Source of the DNA: Pseudomonas entomophila
Lineage (GTDB): Bacteria > Pseudomonadota > Gammaproteobacteria > Pseudomonadales > Pseudomonadaceae
Direction of reading: 5' to 3'
NCBI RefSeq assembly: GCF_029478665.1
Contig: NZ_JARPQB010000020.1
Coordinates: 1 to 64,000 of the forward strand
DNA length: 64,000 nt
A model generated the notes under the pieces. That model made no database searches and was not told the origin of the DNA. It saw only the letters and a list, made by a program, of their open reading frames with translations. Made by a program: the position numbers and the translations under genes. Shown here piece by piece: positions 35,228-44,444 of this stretch; position 1 is the stretch's first letter, and each line of letters begins with the position of its first letter.

Positions 35228-35848
35228 TCATGGGGTGGCGATGTAGTCGAGCAACACCCGCCGTTGTTCATCGCCATGCAGTTGCAGGGCAATGCCGCGC
35301 ATCCAGATCGCCAGCTCGCTGCCGTGCTGCTCGCTGCCCCGGGTCCCGTCGCTGAAGGCCAGCAACTGGCGGTCGAGATAAGTCCGGTCGAGCAGTCGCA
35401 AGTTCGGCGTTTTCAGGTGCGCGAAGCCCTGCCCCTGCGGCCCATGGCAGGCGGCACAGGTGCCCTGGTAGAGCGCCTGGCCCGTTGCGCCGGGCACTGG
35501 CGGCGCAACGGCGCCACCTTCGAGCCCGGCGAAGTAGCGCGCCAGCGGCTCCTGCTCCCCCTCTTGCACCGTCGCGGCGATCGCCCGCATCTGCGCACCG
35601 TGACTATCCCGCGGGTCATAGCCCCGGCGCCCGGCCTTGAAATCGCGCAGCTGCGTGAGCAGGTATTCGGCGTGCTGCCCGGCCAGGCGCGGCGCGCCCA
35701 GTGCCGGGTTGCCCTGGCCTTGGGCGCCATGGCAGGCGACACAGGTGGCGGCCTGGGCGGGCGCGGTTTCGGCGTGGGCCATGAAGGTGCTGGCCAGGGC
35801 CAGCAGGCCGGCGCAAAGGCGTGGCGTCATCGGTTGAAGTGCTCTCAT
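35228..35848 (-). CDS. Dihaem cytochrome c (c4-like), last gene of amine dehydrogenase operon
   Basis: A 206-residue precursor. Signal at about 10-26, then haem sites CVACH (36-40) and CAACH (131-135), each followed by the GxQGxG pattern of cytochrome c4. It may carry electrons from the monohaem protein to a terminal oxidase. The ATG is shared with the upstream stop (ATGA overlap). This is not MauG: the length is about half and the arrangement is c4-like. Confidence 0.82.
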   Translation of the reverse strand: MRALQPMTPRLCAGLLALASTFMAHAETAPAQAATCVACHGAQGQGNPALGAPRLAGQHAEYLLTQLRDFKAGRRGYDPRDSHGAQMRAIAATVQEGEQEPLARYFAGLEGGAVAPPVPGATGQALYQGTCAACHGPQGQGFAHLKTPNLRLLDRTYLDRQLLAFSDGTRGSEQHGSELAIWMRGIALQLHGDEQRRVLLDYIATP

Positions 35849-36273
35849 TGTTGTTCTCGTTGGGCAATGCGTTGCAGCAGCCGCTTGCGCGTGGCCTCGA
35901 CATCGGCGGGCACCGCGCCGCGCCACTGCCGCACTTCGGCGCCGCTGTAGGGTTTGAAATCCGTGGGCAGGTGGCTGGCGTCGAAACGCGCCAGCATCCA
36001 GTTGAGCACCCCCGCCAGGGCGTCGTCCGACAGCCCCGACAAGGCCGAGCCCGGTACCTGCACCAGGTACTCGCGCCCACCCGGCACCCCGAGGAACTTG
36101 CCCAGCTGCCCGGGAAACGCCGGCACGCCGCGCCCCGGGTTGCCGCTGCCGTCGGGCAGGTGGCAGCCCTGGCAGTTGAGCATGTAGTCGAACTGGCGCG
36201 GCTCGGTGGCCAGGGCGCTGCCGACGAACGCCAGCAGGGCCAGGGTGAGCGCGCACGACAGACGGCCGGCCAT
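35845..36273 (-). CDS. Monohaem cytochrome c of the amine dehydrogenase operon
   Basis: A 142-residue precursor with signal LTLALLAFVGSALA and a single haem motif CQGCH (34-38) then LPDGSGNPGRGVPAFPG. A periplasmic electron acceptor is the natural role beside a TTQ dehydrogenase. In the classical mau cluster an amicyanin takes this place; none is seen here. It starts 3 bp after the light-chain stop. Confidence 0.82.
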   Translation of the reverse strand: MAGRLSCALTLALLAFVGSALATEPRQFDYMLNCQGCHLPDGSGNPGRGVPAFPGQLGKFLGVPGGREYLVQVPGSALSGLSDDALAGVLNWMLARFDASHLPTDFKPYSGAEVRQWRGAVPADVEATRKRLLQRIAQREQQ

Positions 36274-36276
36274 GCC

Positions 36277-36801
36277 CTACTCCTTGACCCCGATCACCAC
36301 CGACAGCGAACAGTGGTACGGCATGTCCGCCTGGCTGCCGGAACACCAGTTCAGGTCGTTGGAGCTCTGCGGGCGGTACAGCGGTGTGTCGCCCTGGTCG
36401 CGCTGGCACACGCAGCGGCCGCAGTTGCTCTTGCCGCAGCAGTCGTTGTACGAGATCACGTAGTCCTTGCCGTCGGTGGGGTTGTGGCAGGTGCCGATCC
36501 AGGTGATGTCCGAGCGCACGGTGCCCGGCGGGCAACTGCTGGAGGTGCCGCCGCAGCAGCCGCAGAGGAAGCCGTCGATGGCGCAGTGGCGCCAGTACTC
36601 GCAGCTGTTCGGGTCCCCCGACTCCTGCAGCCCGGCACTGGACTGGGCGAAGGCGTCGCCTCGGAACACCGGTAGCAACGTGGTCGCCCCGGCGCCGACC
36701 AGCAAGGTGCCCAGGCCACCAAGGAAACCCCGGCGCGAGGTACCGCGGGCAACGCGGCGGGTCAGCAGTTGGGTGGCTTCGTCGAACCAACGGATCGTCA
36801 T
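36277..36801 (-). CDS. aauA: TTQ amine dehydrogenase light chain, aromatic-amine type
   Basis: A 174-residue precursor. Twin-arginine leader TSRRGFLGGLG at 21-31. The mature part CEYWRHCAIDGFLCGCCGG has the active Asp (D76) and many Cys (14 total). TWIGTC (W101) and LNWC (W152) are the two Trp that cross-link into tryptophan tryptophylquinone. WIGTCHNPTDGKDY resembles what I remember of aromatic amine dehydrogenase more than methylamine dehydrogenase, so aau is favoured. It oxidises a primary amine to aldehyde plus ammonia in the periplasm. Its start overlaps the mauD stop. Confidence 0.88.
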   Translation of the reverse strand: MTIRWFDEATQLLTRRVARGTSRRGFLGGLGTLLVGAGATTLLPVFRGDAFAQSSAGLQESGDPNSCEYWRHCAIDGFLCGCCGGTSSSCPPGTVRSDITWIGTCHNPTDGKDYVISYNDCCGKSNCGRCVCQRDQGDTPLYRPQSSNDLNWCSGSQADMPYHCSLSVVIGVKE

Positions 36802-37400
36802 GGCTGCTGCCCCTGTTGCGCGGCGTTGTACGCCTGGACGGTGGCATGCCCCAGGCGCCGTGCCTCCAGCAGGCTTTCCAGATGCTCGCGGGTGTTGACC
36901 AGGCCGTGGCTGGCGACGGTGCCGTGCTCATCGATCAGCACGCCGTAGGGCAGCTTGCTGATCTGGTAGGCCAGGCCCGCTTCTCGGGAGAGCAGGTAAG
37001 GGAACGCCTGCAAGCCGTGGGCGGTGATAAAGGCCAGGTGCTCATCCACTTCACCATCGCTGGCCAGCACGACCCTCAGCCGCTCCTGCCGACGCAGCGC
37101 ATCGAGCACTGGCAGCAGCGTCTTGCACACCGGGCAGGTCTCGGACAGGAAGAACAGCAAGGTACCCTGCCCTTGCCCGTCGGCGCCACCGAGGTTGACC
37201 GAACCTCCGTTCAGGCTGGGCAAGGTGAACACGGGCGCCGTGTCTCCGGCCTTGATCGCCTTGCCCAGGGACAACGCCCCCACCGGCTGGATGCGTTCGT
37301 GCAGCAGCCCGACCTGGCGCGCCAGGGCCCACACGGCAAGGGTCAGCATCAGGATGATCGCCCAGGACAGCAGGCTGGAAATGATCAGTGCGTAAGTCAT
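36798..37400 (-). CDS. mauD: MauD-like thiol-disulfide oxidoreductase
   Basis: 200 residues. One N-terminal membrane anchor (about 5-28) and a periplasmic thioredoxin-fold domain with CPVC at 89-92. Known mau/aau clusters need MauD for forming or keeping the light-chain disulfides. Placed between the mauE and light-chain genes with ATGA overlaps on both sides. Confidence 0.88.
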   Translation of the reverse strand: MTYALIISSLLSWAIILMLTLAVWALARQVGLLHERIQPVGALSLGKAIKAGDTAPVFTLPSLNGGSVNLGGADGQGQGTLLFFLSETCPVCKTLLPVLDALRRQERLRVVLASDGEVDEHLAFITAHGLQAFPYLLSREAGLAYQISKLPYGVLIDEHGTVASHGLVNTREHLESLLEARRLGHATVQAYNAAQQGQQP

Positions 37401-37951
37401 GGCCGTTGCCTCGGGAGTGCACGGTTGGAGATCAGCTGGTTGGCCAGCAGGTACAGGGCGGCGACGCTGATGAAGGCGAACACCAGGGTGCAGCCGTCGA
37501 GCCAGGTCAGCGGACGTTCGCTCACAGGCGTCAGCAGATTGCCAGCGACCAACGCCAGCAGCAGGTTGCGCCAGACCAGCGCCGCGGACGGCGGCTGGCG
37601 GCGGCCGCCGAAGTGGCAGCCGCAGTCTTCCAGGGAGCTACCCTCGCTCACGGCCGCCGCCAGCACGCCGGCATACAGCACCAGCAACCCTACGGCGGGC
37701 AGCGCTGCCAGCGGCCACCACAGGCTCAGCAGCAACCCCGAGCAGGCCAGCACATCCAGCACCGGCAACAGGTGCGGCCACACAGGCGCCGCGCACCAGC
37801 GGCCCAGTACCTGGGCATAGCGTTGCAACACAGCGGCGAACGCCTGGGGATCGTGCAGCTTGTGCAGCGCGGCAGCGCCCAGCAATAAGGTCAACCCACC
37901 GACACTGGCGACATGCACCAGGGGGTCATGCAGCAGTGCGACGGTCACCAT
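37397..37951 (-). CDS. mauE: MauE-like membrane protein
   Basis: 184 residues with about five hydrophobic helices of the DoxX/MauE type. A conserved EDCGCHFGG loop carries two Cys and is typical of MauE. It supports maturation of the TTQ light chain. ATG overlaps the heavy-chain stop by seven bases (atggtga), so it is translationally coupled. Confidence 0.87.
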   Translation of the reverse strand: MVTVALLHDPLVHVASVGGLTLLLGAAALHKLHDPQAFAAVLQRYAQVLGRWCAAPVWPHLLPVLDVLACSGLLLSLWWPLAALPAVGLLVLYAGVLAAAVSEGSSLEDCGCHFGGRRQPPSAALVWRNLLLALVAGNLLTPVSERPLTWLDGCTLVFAFISVAALYLLANQLISNRALPRQRP

Positions 37952-39165
37952 GGCATCACCACGTTGAGGAAGCCCAAGGGGATATCGCCGACACTGCGCA
38001 GGTGCTCGCCGCTGTCGGCGTCGTACAGGTTCACGCCCTGGCGCAGCAGCGGTGTCAGCCCGGCCTCGCCTTTGGTGAGGTAGACCCACAGGGTGAACAG
38101 GCTCGGCATCGGCACCACCCAGTCCAGGCTGTACAGCCGAGGCCGGTCGCCCTGACTGACGCCGATGGCGGTGCTCTGCCCCTCGAGCGACAGGCGCGCC
38201 ACCCGCTGTTGCGTGGCCACGTCGTACACCCATACCTCGGTGCCGGGCTTCTGGTAGTTCTCCGGCACATCCTTGTGCATCAGCACGTACAGCCGCCCAC
38301 TTTGCTGGTGCAGGGCCACGCCATGGTTGCCGGCGATGCCCCAGCCATCGGCGCGCTCCTGGTCGCTGACCAGCGACCACTGCTTGATCGGCCGCACACC
38401 GTCGGCGCCCATGCCCAGGGCGCAGGCGCGGTTGTGCTGGGAAACGAAGTACCAGGTGTCGCCATCGCGCACACCGGTGGTCAGCAGCAGGTCCTGCAGC
38501 GGGTCGAATACCGACGGGGTGCGTTCCTGCAACGCCACTTGCCCTTGCTCATCCAGGCGCAGGTGGAAGAACCCGCCATTGCCGCAGATCGCGTAGAAGT
38601 CACGAGGGCCGGCCGGGTAGATCGACGCGCAGCCCGGGATCGGCACCTCGGTGACGAAGCGGTCGTGCGCCAGGTCGACCACCGAGATCGACTGCGCCGG
38701 GGTGAAGTTGAGCACCAGCAGGAAGCGCTCGTCGTCGGACAGCACGCTGAGGCCGGTGGAGATCAACGCGGTCATGCGCTTGGCCGGGATCGGGATCTCG
38801 CGCTTGGGGCTCAGGGTCCTGGCGTCGTACACCGTGACCACGTCGCTGCGCTGGCCACGCACGCCCCGGCTGAAGTAGATCTCGGTGGCGTACAGCTCGT
38901 CGCGGCTGCGCGCCAGTTGCAGGCCATTGGACCAGATGCCGGTGCTCAGCTGGCCGAGGTTGCGGCCCTGGTCGTCGAACAGGTAGGCACGGCCATCGAC
39001 CATGTTGGGCGCATTGCTGCCCCAGAGCCAGAACCAGTGCTGGTCGCGATGATCGCCGAGCACTTCGACACGGGCCTGCTCCGGCACGAAGCCGGCCAAC
39101 ACCGATGACGCACCGGCGAGCAACGACAGGCCACACAGCAGATGACGCAAGGAACGCTTGAACAT
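37945..39165 (-). CDS. aauB: Amine dehydrogenase heavy chain
   Basis: A 406-residue precursor. Signal up to about 24 (SLLAGASSVLA). The mature protein is a seven-bladed beta-propeller with repeated DARTLSPKREIPIP, SVVDLAHDRFVTEVPIPGC and VYDVATQQRVARLSLEG blades. The heavy chain forms the substrate channel of the alpha2-beta2 dehydrogenase. The order heavy - E - D - light equals the aauBEDA order reported for Alcaligenes faecalis aromatic amine dehydrogenase. Confidence 0.88.
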   Translation of the reverse strand: MFKRSLRHLLCGLSLLAGASSVLAGFVPEQARVEVLGDHRDQHWFWLWGSNAPNMVDGRAYLFDDQGRNLGQLSTGIWSNGLQLARSRDELYATEIYFSRGVRGQRSDVVTVYDARTLSPKREIPIPAKRMTALISTGLSVLSDDERFLLVLNFTPAQSISVVDLAHDRFVTEVPIPGCASIYPAGPRDFYAICGNGGFFHLRLDEQGQVALQERTPSVFDPLQDLLLTTGVRDGDTWYFVSQHNRACALGMGADGVRPIKQWSLVSDQERADGWGIAGNHGVALHQQSGRLYVLMHKDVPENYQKPGTEVWVYDVATQQRVARLSLEGQSTAIGVSQGDRPRLYSLDWVVPMPSLFTLWVYLTKGEAGLTPLLRQGVNLYDADSGEHLRSVGDIPLGFLNVVMPW

Positions 39166-39202
39166 AGGGGCTCCGCAACAGGCGATCGGCCTGGGCTTGA
39201 GT

Positions 39203-40180
39203 CTATCGAGGGGCATTTTCGGTGGATTGGCGCGCGGTGACAGTCGGCTTGGCATCCGGTGCCACGCTGTCGACCACGCCCGCGGCGCCGAGCAGCAACA
39301 GATGGCCCGGCCGAGCGACCAGGGCCGCGAGGTTCTGGCGGTCCTCGCGCTGAGTGCTGGTGAAGTGCGCCACCTGCGTGTCGGAGACCGCCACCAGGCC
39401 GGCGTTGCCCACCAGGGCCACGCGGCCGTCATTCAGTTGCGCCACGGCGGTGATCGCCTCGCGGCTGCCGCAGTCGAGCACCTGCCAATGCCGGCCCTGG
39501 CTGTCGCCCAGCAATACCCGCCCGCTCATGCCCGCCAGCAGCACCCGGCCATCGCGCAGGCCGGTGCCGGTCCACAGCGAGCCACTGACACCCGTATCCA
39601 AGGCTTGCCAGGACCCGCCCTGGTCGGTGGAGCGGTAGGCGTGGCCGGCCTCGCCAACGATGAACAGGCTGGCGTCGGCGGCCTGGAACACCTGGTTGAA
39701 GTGGAAGTCGTCGCCCTTCTCGCCCACCTGCAATGCCTGCCAGGTGACGCCGCCATCGGCCGTGCGCGCGGCATAGCCATAGGCACCGACCAGCACGCCG
39801 TGGCGGGCATCGGTGAACAGCACCGACAGCAGCACCGGCTTGCCCTCCAGATGTTGTTGCAAGGTCCAGTCCTGGCCGCCATCGACGCTGTGCAGCAACA
39901 CCCCGCCATGGCCCACGGCCCAGCCTTGCTGGCTGTCGACGAAGCTCACCGCGGTCAACAGCCCATCCACCGGCACGCTGCGCGCCTGGCGCCACTGCCG
40001 GCCATCGGCGGACAGCGCCACCACGCCGTGGTCGCCCACCGCGACCAACCCCTGCCCCGCCCTGGCCACGGCCACCAAAGGGGCCTGGCGTACCTCGTTC
40101 AGGGCAATGGCCGGTGCGGCCCAGGCCTGCCCCACGCACATCAACCCAAGCACCCAGGGCAACACGCGAACACTCTTCAT
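39203..40180 (-). CDS. YCF48/Hcf136-like periplasmic beta-propeller
   Basis: A 325-residue precursor. Signal cleaves near WAAPA. Repeats with SADGRQWRQA, SVDGGQDWTLQQ, TADGGVTWQALQ and STDQGGSWQALDTG are the YCF48 Asp-box-like blades. Such proteins accompany RND-DUF1302-DUF1329 sets; a role as assembly or substrate-delivery factor is likely but unproven. 37 bp ahead of the heavy chain on the same strand. Confidence 0.82.
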   Translation of the reverse strand: MKSVRVLPWVLGLMCVGQAWAAPAIALNEVRQAPLVAVARAGQGLVAVGDHGVVALSADGRQWRQARSVPVDGLLTAVSFVDSQQGWAVGHGGVLLHSVDGGQDWTLQQHLEGKPVLLSVLFTDARHGVLVGAYGYAARTADGGVTWQALQVGEKGDDFHFNQVFQAADASLFIVGEAGHAYRSTDQGGSWQALDTGVSGSLWTGTGLRDGRVLLAGMSGRVLLGDSQGRHWQVLDCGSREAITAVAQLNDGRVALVGNAGLVAVSDTQVAHFTSTQREDRQNLAALVARPGHLLLLGAAGVVDSVAPDAKPTVTARQSTENAPR

Positions 40181-40193
40181 CAGCCAACCCTTC

Positions 40194-42554
40194 TCAATGG
40201 GCGACCAGGGGCGCGCGTACCGGCCCCCGTCGCGGAACCAGCATTTCCAGGACCACGGCCAGGGCCGGCAGCAGGGTCACCGCCATCAGCATGTTGGCCA
40301 TGAACATGAAGGTCAGCAGCAGGCCCATGTCGGCCTGGAACTTCAGTGCCGAGCACGACCAGGTGGCCACCCCCACCGACAGCGTCAGCGCGGTGAACAC
40401 CGTGGCCACGCCCACCTCGCGCAACGCCTGCTGGAACGCGGCGACGATGTCGCGCCCCGCCGCCAGGTGCAGTTGCAGGCGGTTGTAGATGTAGAAGGCG
40501 TAATCCACCCCCACGCCCACGGCCAGCACCATCACCGGCAAGGTGGCCACGGTCAGGCCGATGTCGAGGGCCTTCATGAACCAGTACCCGAGGAAGGTCG
40601 CCAGGGTCAGTGGCAGGCAGCAGGCGAGCATGGCCCGCCAGTCGCGGTACACCAGCCCCACCAGCAGCACGATGGTCAGGTACACGTAGAGCATCATCGG
40701 CAACTCGGAGCCCTCCACCACCGCGTTGGTGGCGGCCTGCACCCCGGCGTTGCCGCTGGCCAGGCGCACGTTCACCCCGGGCAGCACATGGCGCTCGCGG
40801 TACTGCTCGATGGCCGCGGTCACCTGCTTGAGGGTGCTGGCCTTGTGGTCGGCCAGGTACAGGTTGACCGGCAGCACGGTGCAGTCGGCGTCGTAAAGGC
40901 GCAGCGCCTCGGGCACCTGGCGCACGGCCTCGCCCAGGGACAGCTCGTCGACCGGCAGCGCCGCCCACTTCGGCTGCCCTTCGTTCACCCCCGAGGCCGC
41001 CAGCTTGGCCATGGCCGGCAGCGACTGCGCCGACAACACGCCGGGCAAGGTGCCCAGGTACCAGGTCAGGCGGTCGACATAGGCCATCACCTCATGCCGA
41101 TAGCAGCCACCCGCCGGGGTCTGCACGGCCACGGTGAACAGGTCCAGGCCCAGGGCGAAGTGCCCTACCACCTGCTCCACGTCCTGGTTGTAGCGCGAGT
41201 CGGCGTGCAGCTCGGGGGCGCCCGGCAGCACATGGCCGACATGCCGACCCTGGCTCTGCCACACCGCCAGCACCATCAGGCCCGCCCCCAGCAGCGTCAC
41301 CCGTACCGCGTTGCGTGGCTCGGCGATACGCCCGAGGCCGGTCATCAGCCCTTCGCGGCGCGCCCGCAGGCGCTCGACCCGTGCCACGTAGCGCGCGTCG
41401 AAACGGCAGTAGCTGGCCAGCACCGGCAGCATCACCAGGTTGGTGACGATCTTGTAGGCCACCCCCACCGAGGCGGTGATGGCCAGCTCACGGATCATCG
41501 GGATCGGCACCAGCACCAACGTCGCGAAACCGACGAAAGCGGTAATCAGGGCCAGGGTGCCCGGGATCATCAGCCCGACGAAGCTGCGCCGGGCGGCGGT
41601 CATGCCATCGGCGCCGGCACAGACTTCCTTGGCGATGAAGTTGACCTGCTGCACGCCATGGGACACGCCGATGGCGAACACCAGGAACGGCACCAGGATC
41701 GCCAGCGGGTCGAGGCCGAAGCCCAGCAGCGTCAGGGTGCCGAACTGCCACACCACCGACACCAGCGAGCACACCAGCGGCAGCACCGTCAGGCGCCAGG
41801 AGCGGGTGTACCCATACACCGCCAGCGCCGTGAGCACGAACGCCAGGGCGAAGAACTCGACCACGCTGCGGGCGCCGGCGCCGATATCGCCCATCTGCTT
41901 GGCGAAGCCGATGATCTGCACGTCGAAGTCGGCGTTGGCGTACTGCGCCCTCACCTGCTCCTCCAATTGCCGACTGAAAGCGAGATAGTCCAGGCGCTTG
42001 CCCGTCACCGGGTCCGGGTCGGCCAGTTCCGCCACCACCATCGCCCCGCGCTGGTCGGTGGCCACCAGGCTGCCGACGAAGCCCCCGGCCAGGGTGCGCT
42101 CGCGGATGCCGGCGATGGCCCGGGCATCGAGGTTGCCGACGGTGACATCGCCGCCGACCACGTCCTCGGCCTTCATGCCTTCCTCGGTGATCTGCACCGC
42201 ACGGGTGTTCGGCGTCCACAGCGAGGTGACGCTGCGCCGGTCGATGCCCGGCAGGAAGAACAGCGTCTGGGTCAGGTCGTGCAGGCGAGTGAGCGCCACC
42301 GGATTCCAGATATCGCCGTGGCGCGCCCGCAGCACCACGATGACCCGGTTGGCGCCGAACAGCACGTCGCGGTACTGGTTGAAGGTCTTGATATAGGGGT
42401 GCTGCTGCGGCAGTTGTTTATCGAAGCCCGCCGACATCTCCAGACGCGCGGCGAACAGGCCCATCACCAGGGTGACCACGGCCAGCAGGCCGAGGGTCGC
42501 CAGGCGATGGCGAAAGACCAGGCGCTCGAGCGCCGAGACCAGATAAGCCAGCAT
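40194..42554 (-). CDS. RND/MMPL-family transporter
   Basis: 786 residues. N-terminal anchor (residues about 15-33) and two large periplasmic loops, with multi-helix membrane blocks around 220-390 and 620-770, about twelve helices in all. MMPL signatures include FAIGVSHGVQQV and VLAVGVGVDYAFYIYNRL. Unlike tripartite drug pumps no MFP gene is nearby. Probable transfer of a hydrophobic compound or lipid between membranes. ATG at 42552-42554 lies after ggggaggttatt. Confidence 0.85.
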   Translation of the reverse strand: MLAYLVSALERLVFRHRLATLGLLAVVTLVMGLFAARLEMSAGFDKQLPQQHPYIKTFNQYRDVLFGANRVIVVLRARHGDIWNPVALTRLHDLTQTLFFLPGIDRRSVTSLWTPNTRAVQITEEGMKAEDVVGGDVTVGNLDARAIAGIRERTLAGGFVGSLVATDQRGAMVVAELADPDPVTGKRLDYLAFSRQLEEQVRAQYANADFDVQIIGFAKQMGDIGAGARSVVEFFALAFVLTALAVYGYTRSWRLTVLPLVCSLVSVVWQFGTLTLLGFGLDPLAILVPFLVFAIGVSHGVQQVNFIAKEVCAGADGMTAARRSFVGLMIPGTLALITAFVGFATLVLVPIPMIRELAITASVGVAYKIVTNLVMLPVLASYCRFDARYVARVERLRARREGLMTGLGRIAEPRNAVRVTLLGAGLMVLAVWQSQGRHVGHVLPGAPELHADSRYNQDVEQVVGHFALGLDLFTVAVQTPAGGCYRHEVMAYVDRLTWYLGTLPGVLSAQSLPAMAKLAASGVNEGQPKWAALPVDELSLGEAVRQVPEALRLYDADCTVLPVNLYLADHKASTLKQVTAAIEQYRERHVLPGVNVRLASGNAGVQAATNAVVEGSELPMMLYVYLTIVLLVGLVYRDWRAMLACCLPLTLATFLGYWFMKALDIGLTVATLPVMVLAVGVGVDYAFYIYNRLQLHLAAGRDIVAAFQQALREVGVATVFTALTLSVGVATWSCSALKFQADMGLLLTFMFMANMLMAVTLLPALAVVLEMLVPRRGPVRAPLVAH

Positions 42555-42599
42555 GAATAACCTCCCCGCCACGCGCCTTGCGAGCACGTGGCGGCCGGA

Positions 42600-44426
42600 T
42601 CAGAAGGAGTAGGAAATATTGCCGCTGACGAAGTCGCGGTCGGCCATCAGGTTGTTGTCGCCGCCACCCCAGTAGCGCACCCACTGCAAGCCGCCTTTCC
42701 AGCGGTCGCGGTAGTTGAACAGCAACGAGGTGGTCAGCGACTTGCGCCCCTCGACGAAGGGCATGGCGTTGGGCGTGGTGCCCTTGACGTCGTGGCTGAA
42801 GTCCAGCTGCGGGGTGACGGTGACACCGCTGTCGAACAGGTTCGGGTAGTTGACCCCGAACTCGGTGACGTAGCCCCACGAGGTGCGGTCGGGCAGCGAG
42901 TAGTCCGGCAGCACGTAGGGCACCCGGCCCGAGGTGTCCAGCCCCGGATAGCGGGTGACCGCCACCTCCGCCAGCAGGAAACCGTCGGAGGCGCCCAGGG
43001 CGTTGGGGATGAAGCCCAGCGGGTCGTTGCCCGAGAAGGTGTAGGTGGCGTTGACGTCGGCCTGCCACTTGCGTTCCTCGACGAAGCCCTTGCTCACCCC
43101 GGTGTCGAACACGCTGTAGCGGTTGTAGCTGCCGGTCAGGCCTTGCCCGAAGGCCACCGTCGGGTCGATGGCCACGCTGTCGTGGGGCCGGAACGACAGC
43201 TCGCCGGCCACGGCCACCGGCCCCACCAGGGTGCTCATCGACAGGCCGAACAGGTCCTTGTCCTCGCCATAATTGATGAAGTAGTCGTCCACCACCAGGG
43301 CATCCGGGTTGCTGCGCGCCGTGTAGCCGATGAAGGGCAGCTTGTCGTGGTAGCGCTGGTAGAACAGGCCGAACTCGGTGTTGATCGACTCGGCCGTCCA
43401 GCGCAGGGCCAGGCCGTACTGGCCGCCATTGCCGGGCTTGTGTTCGCCGCCATAGGGCACCGCCAGGCCGCTGGCCACCAGTTGCTCGTGGCTCAGGCCG
43501 CTGGTCAGCGGGTCGCCGCAGCGGCCGCTCGGTGTCCCCGCGCAGGTACCGGGTTGCAGGCCTTCGACAAAGCCCGTCGGGTAGTAGATCGCCCGCCGCC
43601 CTTCGCCGGCGATGTCGGCGCTGGAGAAATAGCTGCCCACCGGGTCGACGTCGTAGCCGTTCCACTTGAACTGGTAGTAGCCCTCCAGGTTCAGGGTGTC
43701 AGTCAGCCCCAGGCTGAACGAGGCCATCGGCGCGGGGATGAACACTTCCTTCAACTGCGTGCCTGGGGTGTGGTACTTGGGCAGGCTCAGGGCGTTGATC
43801 TGGTTGATGCCGCCGCTGACGAACAGCTCCGCGCCCCAGCTGATCACCTGGTTGCCGACCTTGACCTTGGCCGGCATCTCGCCGAGGTCGAAGCTTTTCG
43901 CCAGCCACAGGTCGAGCAGGTCGAAGCGCTTGGTGGCGTCGCGCCTGGCCGGGCCTTCCAGGTCGGTGCGACGGGTGTCGTCCATCTTGAAGTCCCGCGC
44001 CCAGGCCACCCGCCCCAGGGCGCTCCAACCCTCGCCGAAACGCAGGCTCAGTTCGTGGGTGCCCTTGAGCACCTGGGAGAACACGTCGTGCTTGTGGTAG
44101 TTGAGGTTGCCATCGTCGGCGTTGCTGTAGTTGATGTCGGCGTTGGCGTAGCCGTTGCCGCGCTCCAGGTTGTAATAGCGGCCCAGCTCGTTGTTTGTGC
44201 CGGTGTTGCAGCCGCCGTTGTCGTTGCCCAGCAAGTGGCAGTCGGGCGATTGCAGGCGGCTGGCGAAACCGTAGGACAGGGTCGAGTCGAAGCTGCCCGA
44301 GACTCCATCCTCGCTACCGAATGTGAAGGCCTGGCAAGGCTGCGCGCCGAGCAGGCCGAGGACGGCCAGGGCCAGCGCCGGGCACGGGGCGGCCTGCGCC
44401 CATGCCCGCGAAGGGAATGTGTTCAT
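42600..44426 (-). CDS. DUF1302 outer-membrane protein
   Basis: A 608-residue precursor with signal MNTFPSRAWAQ ... AQPCQA. The DUF1302 pattern: YGFASRLQ, INYSNADDGNLNY, GNQVISWGAELFV and ISYSF at the end with a terminal Phe, consistent with a long beta-barrel. Probably a hydrophobic-substrate pore. It pairs with the DUF1329 gene 18 bp upstream, as commonly seen. Confidence 0.85.
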   Translation of the reverse strand: MNTFPSRAWAQAAPCPALALAVLGLLGAQPCQAFTFGSEDGVSGSFDSTLSYGFASRLQSPDCHLLGNDNGGCNTGTNNELGRYYNLERGNGYANADINYSNADDGNLNYHKHDVFSQVLKGTHELSLRFGEGWSALGRVAWARDFKMDDTRRTDLEGPARRDATKRFDLLDLWLAKSFDLGEMPAKVKVGNQVISWGAELFVSGGINQINALSLPKYHTPGTQLKEVFIPAPMASFSLGLTDTLNLEGYYQFKWNGYDVDPVGSYFSSADIAGEGRRAIYYPTGFVEGLQPGTCAGTPSGRCGDPLTSGLSHEQLVASGLAVPYGGEHKPGNGGQYGLALRWTAESINTEFGLFYQRYHDKLPFIGYTARSNPDALVVDDYFINYGEDKDLFGLSMSTLVGPVAVAGELSFRPHDSVAIDPTVAFGQGLTGSYNRYSVFDTGVSKGFVEERKWQADVNATYTFSGNDPLGFIPNALGASDGFLLAEVAVTRYPGLDTSGRVPYVLPDYSLPDRTSWGYVTEFGVNYPNLFDSGVTVTPQLDFSHDVKGTTPNAMPFVEGRKSLTTSLLFNYRDRWKGGLQWVRYWGGGDNNLMADRDFVSGNISYSF

Positions 44427-44444
44427 GCTCTGCTCTCCTGGCGG

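Noticed and set aside
35228..36273. MauG candidate
   Set aside because: The downstream cytochromes are 142 and 206 residues, with CXXCH spacing of monohaem and c4-like proteins; MauG is about 350 residues with a different layout.
35849..36931. Upstream extension of the dihaem cytochrome gene
   Set aside because: The extended frame runs through the monohaem cytochrome and light-chain genes in another frame; the ATGA overlap at 35848 is the natural start.
39813..42560. 915-codon plus-strand ORF opposite the RND gene
   Set aside because: Mirror frame of an MMPL transporter; repetitive Gln/His/Arg composition typical of antisense frames in high-GC DNA.
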